DNA of 64,000 bases, from assembly GCA_015698045.1 (NCBI GenBank), contig BLAL01000030.1, positions 682,001 through 746,000 of the forward strand, read 5' to 3'. Numbering within the stretch: position 1 is the stretch's first letter; every line of letters begins with the position of its first letter. The stretch comes from Rhizophagus clarus (Eukaryota > Glomeromycota > Glomeromycetes > Glomerales > Glomeraceae). A model generated the notes under the pieces. It was given only the letters and a program-made list of their open reading frames with translations. It was not told the DNA's origin and searched no databases. Position numbers and translations under genes: made by a program. Below are positions 1-12,151 of this stretch, piece after piece.

Positions 1-1023
1 TATAGCGTCCGGTTCACTTCTCTTAATAAATTTGATGTCTTCATCTGAGATGAGAGGCGGTTTATCGCTCTCTGTCGTAGATGGGCCACCGTCTTCGTCT
101 TTATCGTCGTCATCATCTTCATCGTCTTCATCATCTTCATCGTCTTCATCATCTTCATCGTCTTCATCATCTTCATCGTCTTCATCATCTTCATCGTCTT
201 CATCATCTTCATCGTCTTCATCGTCTTCATCGTCTTCATCGTCTTCATCATCTTCATCGTCTTCATCATCTTCATCGTCTTCATCGTCTTCATCGTCTTC
301 ATCATCTTCATCGTCTTCATCATCTTCATCGTCTTCATCATCTTCATCGTCTTCATCATCTTCATCGTCTTCATCATCTTCATCGTCTTCATCATCTTCA
401 TCGTCTTCATCATCTTCATCGTCTTCATCATCTTCATCGTCTTCATCATCTTCATCGTCTTCATCATCTTCATCGTCTTCATCATCTTCATCGTCTTCAT
501 CGTCTTCATCAGAAACACTTTCGATTTTATCAATTTCATTTTTATCGTTATCGGCTTCATTATCGTCTTCATCTGCGCTCACCTCTCTTTCATTGTTGTC
601 TTTTTCTCTCTGTAAATGCATAGTATGATGAGAACGTGATTCTTGCCTTTTATGTGGACGCTCTTTTTCTTTCTTATTGCTCCAAAATATCAATATTATG
701 TCAGAGTTGGCTGCCACCTGTAACAGGAAGCAAATACATTAGCTCGCGACTTTTTCGTTCGTTAAAAAGCTCACATACCTATTCTCGTTTTCGGATATAA
801 TTCTGTTTTTTACCACTTGATTGATCGAATTCTCATGAGAAATCATTGCAAGATGACTGAAATAGATAGAATGAACATATTGTTTTTCGTCAGACTTTAA
901 ATTTATCTTTGAATCTATTTTTTGAAGACAGTCGAGTAGTCCAACTTCTCTAGAAGCCGTCTTTCGATTCCAATAATTCACGATTGCAGCTTTGATTAGC
1001 TCTTTTCGATACATTGAAGACAT
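1..1023 (-). CDS. Acidic-tail protein, two exons, 3' part outside the window
   Basis: I do not recognise the family. Exon 1 is 775-1023 and starts at ATG 1023-1021; it encodes about 83 residues of mixed charge with no motif I can name. The open frame hits a stop 36 nt past the likely donor. A GTGAGC donor at 774 joined to the TTACAG acceptor ending at 718 (57-nt intron, phase 0) opens exon 2, which then reads without a stop to base 1 of the window. Exon 2 begins with a short hydrophobic patch (SDIILIFW), then a basic stretch, then about 130-140 residues of Asp-Glu-Asp repeats, then a less repetitive tail rich in S, K and P. An alternative donor GTATGT at 778 would throw the acidic repeat out of frame, so I prefer GTGAGC. 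Such acidic runs occur in nuclear chaperone-like and chromatin-binding proteins, but that is only a compositional analogy. Confidence 0.6.
98..512 (-). repeat. 9/18-bp coding minisatellite, (Asp-Glu-Asp)n
   Basis: A near-perfect array alternates GATGAAGAC and GATGAAGAT on the minus strand. It encodes an uninterrupted acidic run inside exon 2 of the flanking gene. The unit is a multiple of 3, so copy-number change keeps the frame. On the + strand the same array reads as poly-Ser or a His-Leu-Arg repeat, which are by-products. Confidence 0.9.
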
Positions 1024-1310
1024 GTCTGTATAAAATTTGAGAGTTGAAAAGCTGATTTTGCATCAGCAAGCTAAATTTATATAGTCCTGTAGTCATGATT
1101 TTTGTTAATTATATTCCAATTGTTAAATTTATCATGCATAAATCAAAGGGTCTCGGCTATTATATCTTTGTTTATTTTATATGTTAAGTTTATATTGTAA
1201 TATAATTATTCAATTTTATCATAATACTACTTATACAGTTCAGAGAGAAGCTAGTATCGCTCATGTCGAAATTGCCAAATATACGAAATTGCTGAATTGT
1301 AAAAGTAACC

Positions 1311-1654
1311 ATGCCAAATGATCAAGGAATTTTATATCCCAGGAAAAAGCCTGTAAAATTGTCATCTAGAGGGCTATATATGTTTGGTCGATGGTCACAC
1401 AAAGTCTTTGAGTCGATGCATGCGTGTGTTACATTCTCAATTCTTGATAAAGCAAATACTGATGGCATTCGTTATATATACTTGATTAAAAAAAACCATT
1501 CTCGGATTTCTCGCTTATACCATATGCATGTCGATCTTGACCGCAAAATATATTTTACAGTAACTGGTAAGGTGGTATTATAAAAGATATTTGCCTCGTA
1601 AATTTATTTATTATTTTTTCAGATATAGACGAAAAGCTCTCATTACAAAGGTAG
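1311..1654 (+). CDS. Small two-exon protein, unknown function
   Basis: Unrecognised. Exon 1 is 1311-1566 and starts at ATG 1311. The unspliced frame stops at 1583, but a GTAAGG donor at 1567 and a T-rich TTTTTTCAG acceptor ending at 1622 define a 56-nt phase-1 intron. After splicing, exon 2 (1623-1654) adds about ten residues and ends at TAG 1652-1654, giving roughly 95 aa. The protein is basic, has several aromatics (an RGLYMFGRW segment) and no visible signal peptide or membrane helix. It lies divergently, 287 bp from the start of the acidic-tail gene, so the two could share a promoter region. Further exons upstream cannot be excluded. Confidence 0.4.
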
Positions 1655-2140
1655 ACAGACTATCATCTAAACGAAGCTAAGTTAGGCTCAGCCTTACAAC
1701 CGCGTGTTTGATCTATTGTGTAATTTAATTTCTGTACTACGGCTTTTATTGATTCGATAGTTGTATGTACTTTTTTGATTCACGTGTAAATAAATAAATT
1801 ATTTATTTTGTGTCTGGAACCACCGAAACCAATTTCTTTTATCGATCTATTGCAATATGTAGCTTAGATCACGTCCGTATCTAAAAATATTGCCCAGATT
1901 TGCAAAATTTAACAATTAAAAATAATTAATAATATATTTTATTTATTTTTATTTATTAGTTGTGTAATTATTACTAATAACAACGTGATCTCAAAATCAT
2001 ATTTTGTGATACGGTCGGTCATAAAGGAGAATTATCACAATTATCACATGATTTCAAAACGATTTATGTAAAACGGAGATTGATACGTGACGCGTTGTTT
2101 ACCTTCTAGCCTCTACTCCATTTGTAACAAAGCAATTGGT
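1655..2140. other. Non-coding interval
   Basis: No supported ORF. AT-rich sequence between the small two-exon gene and the direct duplication; nothing else seen. Confidence 0.5.
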
Positions 2141-3512
2141 AGAATATTGAGCTGCGTTATCTTAAGGTGCGGTATTTATACATTACCATCTATTGAACTG
2201 TAACTGTGTAATTGTTTCAACCGAATATGACATGGTCTATTTCTATAGTCCATTTCATAGGAGGGTGTTTAGCGTTGGATTTGTATGATGCATTATTAAC
2301 TTATTGCTTCGAACAATTTCCAAACGGCCAAACCAATTTTTTTTAAAAAAATGGGAAGGCATTGCTAATACAATCGGAACACATCAGCAAGACTTCTACA
2401 GAAAAATCTCTTGAAGTTGTGCTTGGCTAAGGGGGTATGACACGCGTGACATATTTGTCAGCCAAATCTTTTGGTTATCCATGTTCGCATGGTCGCTCTC
2501 ATATCCTTTTATGCACTGACAATTTGCTTACTTGCTGCTCTGGAAGTATGTTATTCTGGAAGTGTGCCAGTTCCGAGAGTTCAGTTCTGTTTGTTATTTT
2601 TTTTTTTTAATTTAATTCCTTAACGATGCGTTCATTAACGTTTCGTTTATTTTTTTTTTTTAGGTTAGGTTTCAAATTGCCTTTACAAATTCTTAAGAAA
2701 AGCACAAATCTTTATCTTTGTTTATATATGATTTGAGCCAATTTTATAATTTATATGAATGTAGTTACAAATTTTTCACGTTCATTACGTTCACTAATTC
2801 CAAACATATAGGCTATCGTTTGATCACGCTCGAGTATATAGAAGAAAGCGAAATCAAGAACAACATGTAAAACGTTGAAGTCTAAGCCGTTGACCGTTGT
2901 AGTAAAATTACTTACTGGGACTTCCCTTTCAGAAAAGTCACGAATATTGAGCTGTATTATTTTAAAATACATATTTTATATTACCGTTTATTGAAATGGT
3001 ATGATTGTCTCATCCGAATATGGCATATAGATTTCTCATAGGAAGGTATTTTAGTGTTGGATTTGTATGATTGCGATACTACCTTATTGCTTCGAGCAAT
3101 TTCCAAATGGTCAAACTATTTTTTTAAAAAAAATGGGGGCCTTACACTGGCCTTACTAAATGACAATCGGACCACATCAGCAAGACAAGAATCTCTTGAA
3201 GTGTGCTTGGCTAAGTGGATATGACACGCGTGACATATTTGTCTGCTCTTATGCACTGACAATGTGCCTACTTGCTGTTACTCTGGAAGTGTGCCAGTTT
3301 CGAGAGTTCGGTTCTATTTGTTATTTTTTTTTTTTAATTTAATTCCGTTCATCAATGTTTCATTTATTTTCTTTTTGTAAGTTAAATTCAAATTGTCTCA
3401 CTCTACAAGAAAAGCGCAAATTTTTATTTTTATTTATGCGTGATTTGGAACAAATTTTTATAATTTACATGAATGTAATTGCAAATTTTTCACATTCACT
3501 AATTCCAAATAT
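2141..3512. repeat. Diverged direct duplication (two copies)
   Basis: Copy A (about 2141-2812) and copy B (about 2940-3512) share the same order of blocks: ATATTGAGCTG, a block with GGATTTGTATGAT, a block with ACACATCAGCAAGAC then CTTGGCTAAG and GACACGCGTGACATATTTG, then GAAGTGTGCCAGTT, then a T-run and an AATTTTTCAC block near the end. Copy A has about 50 extra bases after the ACATATTTG block. About 127 bp separate the copies. Neither copy keeps a convincing ORF, and the ends do not look like LTR ends. Confidence 0.7.
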
Positions 3513-5218
3513 AGAAAGATTTTATATCAGAATATTAATGTACCAAAAGATATAATAAGCTTTTTTTTCTTTTTTATTCTTTTTAACAAACTAATAATCA
3601 TTAAAGCATTATATTTTAAGTTTTGAAATTATTTAATAAAACCCAGTTTTTAATGTAAATCAACTTCTAAAAATTTGGAACAATATTTTGTATGCAGATT
3701 TTTTTTTTCATAAATAAATTTATACATCTTAAGATAATGTATTGCTTTTTTAAAAAAGTTTTTTACAAATTTTTAGTATAAATTACATGATTTAAAACAC
3801 TTGGCCATTATATATAATGACTAATATAATATAATAACTACAATATAAACCCTTATATATACACTATTGGCCATATATTTTTCCTATACAAGTAGCCATA
3901 TATTTATAGTAAAGTATTTTAAAAAATATTCCTATAGTTTTAAAAAGCATATAGAAGACCTGTTATATTAGAAAATTATAATTTTTTAATACTAGTCATC
4001 TTACATAATATTACTTTGATAGTTGTCAGCCTTTTTTCAAAGTTTTGATTATTAGTATAATTATAATTTAATATTTGAAAATACAAAATTTATCTGCTTT
4101 GTATTACCTTTAGTTTTTAGATTTTTATAGTCATTTTAATCTATTTTTGAATTTTTATAGTTCCTTGACTGTATATTACAGGTGTATTTATTAATTGTAT
4201 TTTTATTTATTTTAAAAAAAATTTTTTAATATGTAGAAAAAAAGAAAAATAATTATATTATAACTGAAAATTCTAATTTTAAGTTTATTATAATTCTAAT
4301 TTTTTCTTGAATATTTAGAAATTTTCAAAATATACAACTAATTTTTTTCTTATTATTTATATAATAATAACTTTAAAAGTCTTAATATTTACTATTAAAA
4401 AAAATTATTTTATATTTAAATATTTTTTAAAAAAAAGTATCTTAATTATTATAAATTCAAAATATTGTATATAGTAATAAGCTTACTTTTTTAAATATTT
4501 ACTTCTATTAAAATAAGTAATTAAAAAGAAATTAAATTCAATTTTTAAAAAGATTGTAATATATTTTTTTTAAGATTGATATTCATCATTATAAATTTAT
4601 TTTATAAATTAAGCTTAACTAAAATTTTTATTTTATTTTAATATAAGGTAAAAATATTGTAAATAATAATAATAATTAAATATAAATATACTTAAAAATT
4701 AAGATATATATATTAATAAAAATATATTTATTCTTATTTTTAAAATAATATAAGCTATTTATTCATGATTAAATATTCAAATACTAATATTTATCTGATT
4801 TCCATTTATTTTTTATTTAATTTTTCATCTGATTTTTGGTTTTTTTTTTTATTTAGATATAATTACATATATTTTTATTTTTATTAATACAAAGGTCTCT
4901 ATAATAAAAATCAAAAAGAAAATTAGATAGAAACAATACATTTATGATAAATGAGTACCAGGCAAACTACTATTAGAACAAAAGAACTAAACTAAATAGA
5001 TATAATATATATATATTATTTTAAAAATAGTAATAATATTATACATATATATTTTTTCAAAAATTTTATATATAATAAAAATAAATAAAATAAATATAAT
5101 TAATTTATAAATAATTTGGATTAGTTTTTTTATTTTTACAATTGTTAATAATTAATATATAATAAATTATTTTTATAATTTTTAAAAGGATTTTATTTTT
5201 TTTATATTTGCAATATAT
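3513..5218. other. Very AT-rich non-coding DNA
   Basis: Long A/T runs with stops in all frames. No gene, RNA or recognisable element seen. Confidence 0.6.
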
Positions 5219-5504
5219 CACATAGGTTATATTATTTTTATTTTTATTTTTATTATAACAATTATATTTTGTAAAAGAAAACTAAAAAAGAATTCAATTC
5301 AAAAATGATATATCAAAGATGTGAACCACAAAATAATGGTTAAACCATTACTAATACATATAAATATTAAACTAACTAAGGTGAAAACTGAAGTAAACAT
5401 CTTGATTCTGCAGAAACTACGTACTTAGATATAGAATTATCTTCACCAAAGGCATCAATACCTTGGAACATCTTCCACCCTTTAAACACATAGGTTATAT
5501 TATT
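5219..5504 (-). mobile_element. Short retroposon-like insertion with 18-bp target duplication
   Basis: The exact 18-mer CACATAGGTTATATTATT occurs at 5219-5236 and 5487-5504. Between them lie about 250 bp that are less AT-rich than the surroundings. The + strand begins with a TTTATTTTTATTTTTATT tract next to the left copy, which would be an A-rich 3' tail on the minus strand. This arrangement fits a SINE-like element or a short 5'-truncated LINE copy. I see no clear pol III A or B box and no ORF, so the class is open. Confidence 0.5.
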
Positions 5505-6836
5505 AAATTTTATTGATAAAATTTTATAACTAATTTTATAATATAGTAAAATAGATTTATTTATTTTTTTTTTTTTTATTTATATAATAATCATATTTTT
5601 CTTTTATTTTCTAAAAATGGTTTTGGACTTTAATTTAAATTTTAAAATTGTAAAATAAATATTATTATTTTGTTATTTTATTTATTTTTTTTTATTTTAT
5701 TATAAAAGTGAATTAATGTATTTTATTTTTTTTTTTAGAAACTTTAACCTCATCAAGAATTTAAAAATTGGTATTTTAATATATTAATAAATGCTATAAA
5801 ATTTGATGTAATAAACATAATAATGATTAATACTAAATAATGTATTGATTGATTTAGTATTATTCAACATCCTATTTAGTTTATAAAATAATATCTAATT
5901 TTATTTAATATATTACAATTTTTATTATTAAAAAATTTAAAATTAAAAATTATATATATTATAAAATATATTAACTATTAATTGTACAATTAAATCATCA
6001 GATCTGATAATCTTTTTTCACTTTACCTATTTTTTATCTTATTATTTTTTCCTATTTTATTTTTTTTCATTTTTTATTTTTTATTTTTTTACATTTTCTT
6101 CCCTTTTACTTTTAGTTTCTTTTTTGATATTTTTTTAGTTTTTTTAGATATAATATTGGTAAACTTTTCATTCTCAAATTTTTTAAATAAAATTCGCTAC
6201 TATAAATAGTTTATATGATTTTTTCTTTTTTGGGTTTTTTAAATCTTTTTTCATTTTAATTTTCAAATGTATAAGAATGATTAAGAAGGAATTTAAATAT
6301 TTTTTTCTTTAGACAAGCCTGAAAAAATAAAAAATTGTACTTATTTTACTTATTTTTGATATTTTCTTATTATTCTAACATTCCATTTATTCTTTTTTTA
6401 GACAAATTTAAAATATGAAAATTTTGTTTAATAATTTCAGTAAAAACTTAAACATTTTTATTTAAATTCATTTTTTTTTTAATAAAATACTTTATATTAT
6501 ATACTTAAAATAAAAATTAATTTTAAATTGTAATTTTAGTAAATTTCATATAGATCAATTTTTTTATAATTTAAAAAAAAATTTCAAATATTAATAAATA
6601 ATAAAATATAAAAAAATCAGAATAAACTAAATAAATAATAAAAAATTACTAATATTAATATTAAATATTAAACTAATTTTAAGAAAAATAATTGATAAAA
6701 AAAGTTAAATAAATATAAAAAAAAAAATATTTTTTAATAAAAATTTTAAAGTATTATTAAATATTATTATTAGTAATTATTATTATAAATGATTTTTATT
6801 ACTTAATTCTAATTAAAATTATAATTTTGGCCAGAA
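5505..6836. other. AT-rich non-coding DNA
   Basis: Homopolymer-rich, no ORF of note and no recognised element. Confidence 0.6.
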
Positions 6837-7310
6837 TTATAGATGCCACCCAAATTATTTTAAGTAAATCTCAAATTAATTTATACATTTTGATAGCTAT
6901 TGTTATGAGGAAAGTATCCATTACTAATGCCATGCTACTTTCCTAACAAGAAAATCAAAGGACATGTTAAATGATCATACTAACATTTATGTAATGTACT
7001 ATAATACTTCTCATTAGATGATCATGCTAATGACATTATTTCAATATATATCAGAATAAGGTTACAGTTAACTAAAGACAGTACTCTCAAACATTAATTA
7101 AAATGCAATTTCCTTCCATTAGTTAAGTACAATAATTATTGATTTTATTTATTAATATTGAGCGAAAAAAAGCTGGGAGTTTCCTTTTGATTACAAGTTA
7201 TATTTATAACATTTTCTATTCTAATTGCTTTCAATTAACTATTATTAAAAATTATTAATTGATTAATTAATTTCTATTATTCTATCCTACATTTCCATCC
7301 TATTGGCACA

Positions 7311-7556
7311 ATGCCAAGACTTTCTATCTCTTTCCATTTAATGCTAAGACTTTACATTACTTTTCATCTAATGCTAAGACTTTCTATCTCTTTCCATCTA
7401 ATGCTAAGACTTTCCATCTCTTTCCATCTAATACTAAGACTTTCCATCTCTTTCTATCTAATGCTAAGTCTTTCTATCTCTTTCCATTTAATATTAAGAC
7501 TTTCCATTTCTTTCCATCTAATGCTAAGACTTTCCATCTCTTTCCATCTAATCTTT
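7311..7556. repeat. 30-bp minisatellite, about 8 copies
   Basis: The unit is close to AATGCTAAGACTTTCCATCT followed by CTTTCCATCT. Because 30 is a multiple of 3 the array stays open in one + frame (a repeated RLSISFHLML peptide), but nothing supports it as a gene. Confidence 0.85.
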
Positions 7557-8283
7557 TCTATTGACATAATGTCAGGACTGTTTAGTTCTTTTTAATGATG
7601 TAATTGTATTGCTATCCAGTTATATCATGTGTCTTGTATTACTATCACATTGTAACGACTAAGCTGCCACCTTAGTGTTAACATATTATTAATTTATTAT
7701 GTTTGGTTCATTTTACTTCACATCATTATTTTATTATTATCTCATTATTTTATTACTATCGCGAACTCATTATCTCCATTTCTTATATTCTCATATACAT
7801 TTCTAGTAATACCTTTTTCATTATTACTAATATTTCCTTTAACTCATTTTTCTTTTAACTTTTAATTTGCGATAGTTCTCCTATATTATACTCTCTTTAT
7901 CTTTAAATAAATCATTCAAATATTAATTAACACTCAGGCGAACCATAAGTATATTCGAAATAACTTTTAATAATTAATATTTTCATCTTTATTATTTCAT
8001 ATCTTTTGAGAGAACAGAATTAACTGTCAAGCTCTCTAACTGTCGATCTCTTGCTCTTATCTAGTACTCCCGTCTAATACTACTTTACATAAAAGAAAAA
8101 TTGGGTCTTTTTATAAGTTTTCAAAATTAATTTCTACTACTATTTCTTTCTATTTTTCTAATTTCAAATGTTAAAATAAACTAAACTAAAAATAAAAATA
8201 TGATGTAATTTAGTCTAAAAATAAATATAACTTATGACTATTATCGTCCTTCAATTGGACTATTGTTCATCGTTTATTATCTG

Positions 8284-8436
8284 TCAGTTAAATTATTTCC
8301 TATCGGTTAAATTGTTTCCCATCGGTTAAATTATTACCCATTAGTTAAATTATTTCCTATCGGTTAAATTATTACCCATCGGTTAAATTAATTCCTGTCG
8401 GTTAAATTAATTCCTGTCGGTTAAATTATTACCCTT
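8284..8436. repeat. 19-bp minisatellite, about 8 copies
   Basis: Tandem units close to GGTTAAATTATTTCCCATC, with variants ATTACCC, AATTCCTG and GTTTCCC in the second half. Non-coding. Confidence 0.85.
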
Positions 8437-8688
8437 GTAATTACTATTGTACTAATATTATTTCCTTATCACGTGAATTCTGGCATTACAACATAACTGT
8501 ATTATCTACTGTATTTCTGTCAAATTATTTCTATTAGTATATTTACCACACTACATCATAAACCATAATTTTCAAATTCCAAATATACAAATTGCAAAAT
8601 TTATATATGTAATTTGTAAATTAATTTGGATTTGTATATTTAGGCTGTTATAATCTCAAATTATTTTGGATTTGAGTGGTATCTATAA

Positions 8689-11058
8689 CCATAATTAAAA
8701 ATTATTTAATAAAAAAATCTAATTTAAGTAAATTTAAATAATAAATAAGTAAAATTAATATAGTTAAATATCAATTATACTAAAAATTTTAAAAATTTTA
8801 TTAAATTTTTTTAAAATTAAAGGGCAAATTACTACTTAATCAGTGAATTTTAATAATGCCAATTTATGCAATTTATCATAAAAAATAGTCAATACCTTCT
8901 TTTTACCAGATTGTTATTTCATCACATAATATAATATACTAATTTTGAAAACAGTAATTAATAGTGTCAATCTTAATTAAGCCACTTGCGAAGTTTGAAA
9001 TTTCTAGAGTTTCACACTTTTGACTTTTCTATATAGAAACATGAGATTCTAATGGTAAATTTTCTATTATCTTAAATATTGAATAAAATATTTTTGGAAA
9101 ATTTTCATTACAACTGAACTATATTTGATTTTTAATTCTTTATTTAGCTTTATTTAAGTAATTTTAATATGCATATTCTTTGTTAGATTTGTACAGTTCT
9201 TATTAATATCATATATATATATACCCATAATACAAGTTTTATAAAATATTTTATTTGGTTAGGAAAGTTATTGTATACTGTTTTTTTCGCTTGTTGGAAT
9301 AAAAATTTATAGTAAAGAAAAAGAAATTCCAAAACTTTTTTTTTATTAATTATAAAGCCTGTTAAATTAATTATAGAATGTTGATCATTTTTTTTGATCA
9401 AGTAATGTCCTGTCTCTTAAAAAAAAAAGTTTTGCATTTTTTTTTTAAAAAACTATCTGAAAAACAATTTTCTTAAATTAAAAGAAAACTTATTTTATTT
9501 ATAAATTTATATTTCAGTAAAAAATTTTAAAATTAAAAAAAAAAAATAGGTATAATAATAATTACTGTATAATTATTTTCAAAATTTTATTTGCATTATT
9601 TATTTAATTTAAATAACTTAAAAGCGTATTAATATTTATAATATTTTTTTTTTATTAGCAATATAATATTTTAATTTAATATTTTTTTTTTTTTTACATA
9701 TATAATATATTATACTCTTTTTTTTGACAATTTTATATAATATTTTTTCTAATTATTATTAATTATTACCAATTTTTTAAATTTATAATTTTTTTAATTT
9801 TATATATTTTTTTTTTTTTAATATAAATCTTATATATATTTATTAAAAATCATATAATATACATTATATTTTTACCTATTTTATAAGTTAAAAAGGATTT
9901 AAAATATTATTTTTAACTTTATATGAGAGCTGTAATAAAATTCTGCTTACTTTAAAATAGGTCATTTATAAACTTAAGGTAAAAATTGTAGATAAAAAAA
10001 CTTAAATATCCTATTATATTTAAACAAATTATATTTAAAAATAAAGGTTTATTTTAATTTTTTTTCTTTTAGATTAATTAACCAATAGAATTAAAGATAA
10101 AAATAAGGTAAAAACTATTAGTAAACCATTTTTTTACGTAACCTTTATTAGTAATAAGTGGAATCCTGATGCAATATATCATAAGGATGATAAAAAATAA
10201 AATCTATTATATTATTTAAATTTTCTTTTTTTTTTATATATATATATTTTATGATACTAAAAAAAGGTGATTAAAAAAGTTTTTTTTAATGATAACTGAT
10301 CTGTTTAATTATTAAGCTAAATTCTTTTTAATAATTCCAATCAGTTGTATAATTGCAGAAAGTAAAATAAAAAAAAAAAGAAGAAAAAGTATAGAATTCA
10401 AAAAAATAAAAAATCATAACAATAAAAATATAAAAACAATATAAATAATACATGAAAAAGAAGAATGAAAAATTATAATTAACCTTCTTTATAATTATTA
10501 CTTATTAAATCTAACATAAAATAATAAGCAATATTGAAAATTATATGCATCATTTAATAAATTTAATCTTGTTATTTATCAATCTAGCTCGACTAGACAA
10601 TTATTTTGAAAATTTTGCAATATTGTATTAAAATACAATTTAAATAAAATTATTTTTTGTTTAAAGTACTTGTGAGCGCACGAATCTTTGTAATCATTAC
10701 TACAATTAATATTCCCAACTCAAAGGCCAGTTCACCAATCCACTACAAACATTATAAAATAAACTATTAAAAGAGAGACCATTTTTATTGTCGTTACGCT
10801 ACTTTAGTAAATTTCATGCAGATCAATTTTTAAAATAACAATGAATTCATAGCTGATAGTAATAATAATTATTATTATTATTATAAACCTTCTTTCTTCA
10901 CGTGTAATTCTTCCAACCAATAAATACTTCTCAATCAGGAATTCCTACAAAAGAATAAAAAAGAAAAGAATAAAAATCTATTATAAATATGATTAAAAAT
11001 AATGTTCCTTATTTAAGAAAAAAAAAATACTACACACAAGCAATCAATTAATCTGAAA
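8689..11058. other. AT-rich non-coding DNA
   Basis: Long A/T homopolymers, with slightly less AT-rich patches near 8900-9050 and 10680-10920. No gene supported. Confidence 0.55.
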
Positions 11059-11686
11059 CTAATTAACCAATTCGTAATTATCACTATCTTCATCGCTAAT
11101 CTCATAATCGCTATTATAATGATGTCTTTTGAGTTGTGCTGATGGTGGTCTTTTTTTCTTTTCAAATTCTTCCCAATAAGTCGTTAACATTGTAATATCA
11201 TTTCTAAAAATTAAAAAATTCCGCAATATAATTAAAAAGAACGCAAAACTGGAAAGATTTATCACATTTAAAACCAGTTTACTCACATAGTTTGTGCATT
11301 TTCCCAACTATTAGCAAAGTTTGAATCATCCCATTTAACCAAATAGAGTAATTGTCCCTAAAAGATAAAGAATACATATCAAATATTATGTATATTTTAT
11401 TAAAGAAGAAAGCGATTAACAAACAACTTGCATCATCATGTTTATGATTTAATATCAATTCCACTTTTTTTTTAACAGCAACCCCTTCCTCTTCGATTTC
11501 ATTATCATCCACAATAAAATCTCTTAAAATAGCTCTAGATGTAGATGGTTCTGGTGAAGGATTAGATAAAGAATTAGAATTAATTTTTTGAGAAGCATCT
11601 GAATGAATAGAAGACATAAGTTCAGGACAAGGATTTTGAAGAGGAGTAAGATCGATAATTCTCGTATTATTATCGTAAAATGACAT
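11059..11686 (-). CDS. Chromodomain protein, three exons
   Basis: Spliced product 156 aa. Exon 1 is 11432-11686 (ATG at 11686), exon 2 is 11287-11357 and exon 3 is 11059-11203 (471 nt total, in frame). Residues about 70-125 form a chromodomain: KKKVELILNH start, LLYLVKWDDSN with the aromatic/VKW core, NSWEN, then the C-terminal helix MLTTYWEEF. The N-terminus is Ser/Pro-rich and probably disordered; the C-terminus is acidic (ISDEDSD). Intron 2 has a GTGAGT donor. Intron 1 keeps the chromodomain in frame only if it starts at GCAAGT, a consensus GC-AG donor; both nearby GT donors shift the frame and truncate the domain. Chromodomains bind methylated histone tails, and in fungal genomes single-domain copies also derive from retrotransposon integrases. 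No integrase remains here. Confidence 0.8.
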
Positions 11687-12151
11687 GATTCCTCAGATGA
11701 TTAATATTGAAATACAAATTGTGAGTAAGAAAAAGTAAACAATATCATTAAAGAATTTATAAGATAAAAAAATGGTTTAGTGATGTAATTATTTTATTTT
11801 TAACTCTTGACGGTATAATGATTTATTATAATTTTCTTATTATTGCGGATTGTTGCGGATTGCAGAAAATAATAATAATCCTAAAAATTACACATGATTA
11901 TTTTAATTATTTTGATTATTTTGATTAGACGGCTAGACTAAAAACAAATAATCATACATGATTATTACAAAATTTTACAATCCGCAATTAAAAAAAAAGG
12001 TTTTTTTTTTTTAAATACAATGTCATTATCTTTTACCTTGCATTGCTGATTTCGAATAACCGAACACGTCTGATCGGCTAATTTTCTAATTATATGACAT
12101 TTAAAAAAATACGCCGAACATTATTGGCGAAAATTGAAAAAAAAACGGTAC
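11687..12151. other. Non-coding interval
   Basis: Upstream region of the chromodomain gene. It contains a run of ATTATTTT motifs and the direct repeat TTGCGGATTGTTGCGGATTG near 11845. No gene. Confidence 0.5.

Larger units (their letters stand above)
6837..8688. mobile_element. Candidate TIR-bounded non-autonomous element, about 1.85 kb
   Basis: TTATAGATGCCACCCAAAT at 6837-6855 and ATTTGAGTGGTATCTATAA at 8670-8688 are inverted copies with 17 of 19 bases matching. The right end also carries a small internal hairpin (CTCAAAT..ATTTGAG). The interior has no transposase and holds two minisatellites (7311-7556 and 8284-8436). The left end is preceded by TTGGCCAGAATTA, a motif also seen near 25855. 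No target-site duplication is clear. The match is short, so the element call is tentative. Confidence 0.35.

Noticed and set aside
32-628. Long + strand poly-Ser and His-Leu-Arg ORFs
   Set aside because: They are the opposite-strand reading of the acidic (DED)n array, which is joined by a good intron to a normal exon on the minus strand.
774-779. GTATGT as donor for exon 1 of the acidic-tail gene
   Set aside because: It is a good donor sequence but leads to a stop within seven codons and puts the acidic repeat out of frame; GTGAGC four bases on keeps the frame.
2141-3512. Pair of LTRs around a retrotransposon
   Set aside because: The spacer is only about 127 bp, there are no TG..CA ends, primer-binding site or polyprotein.
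7311-7595. 94-codon + ORF with RLSISFHLML repeats
   Set aside because: It is only a 30-bp minisatellite whose period is a multiple of three; no other coding signal.
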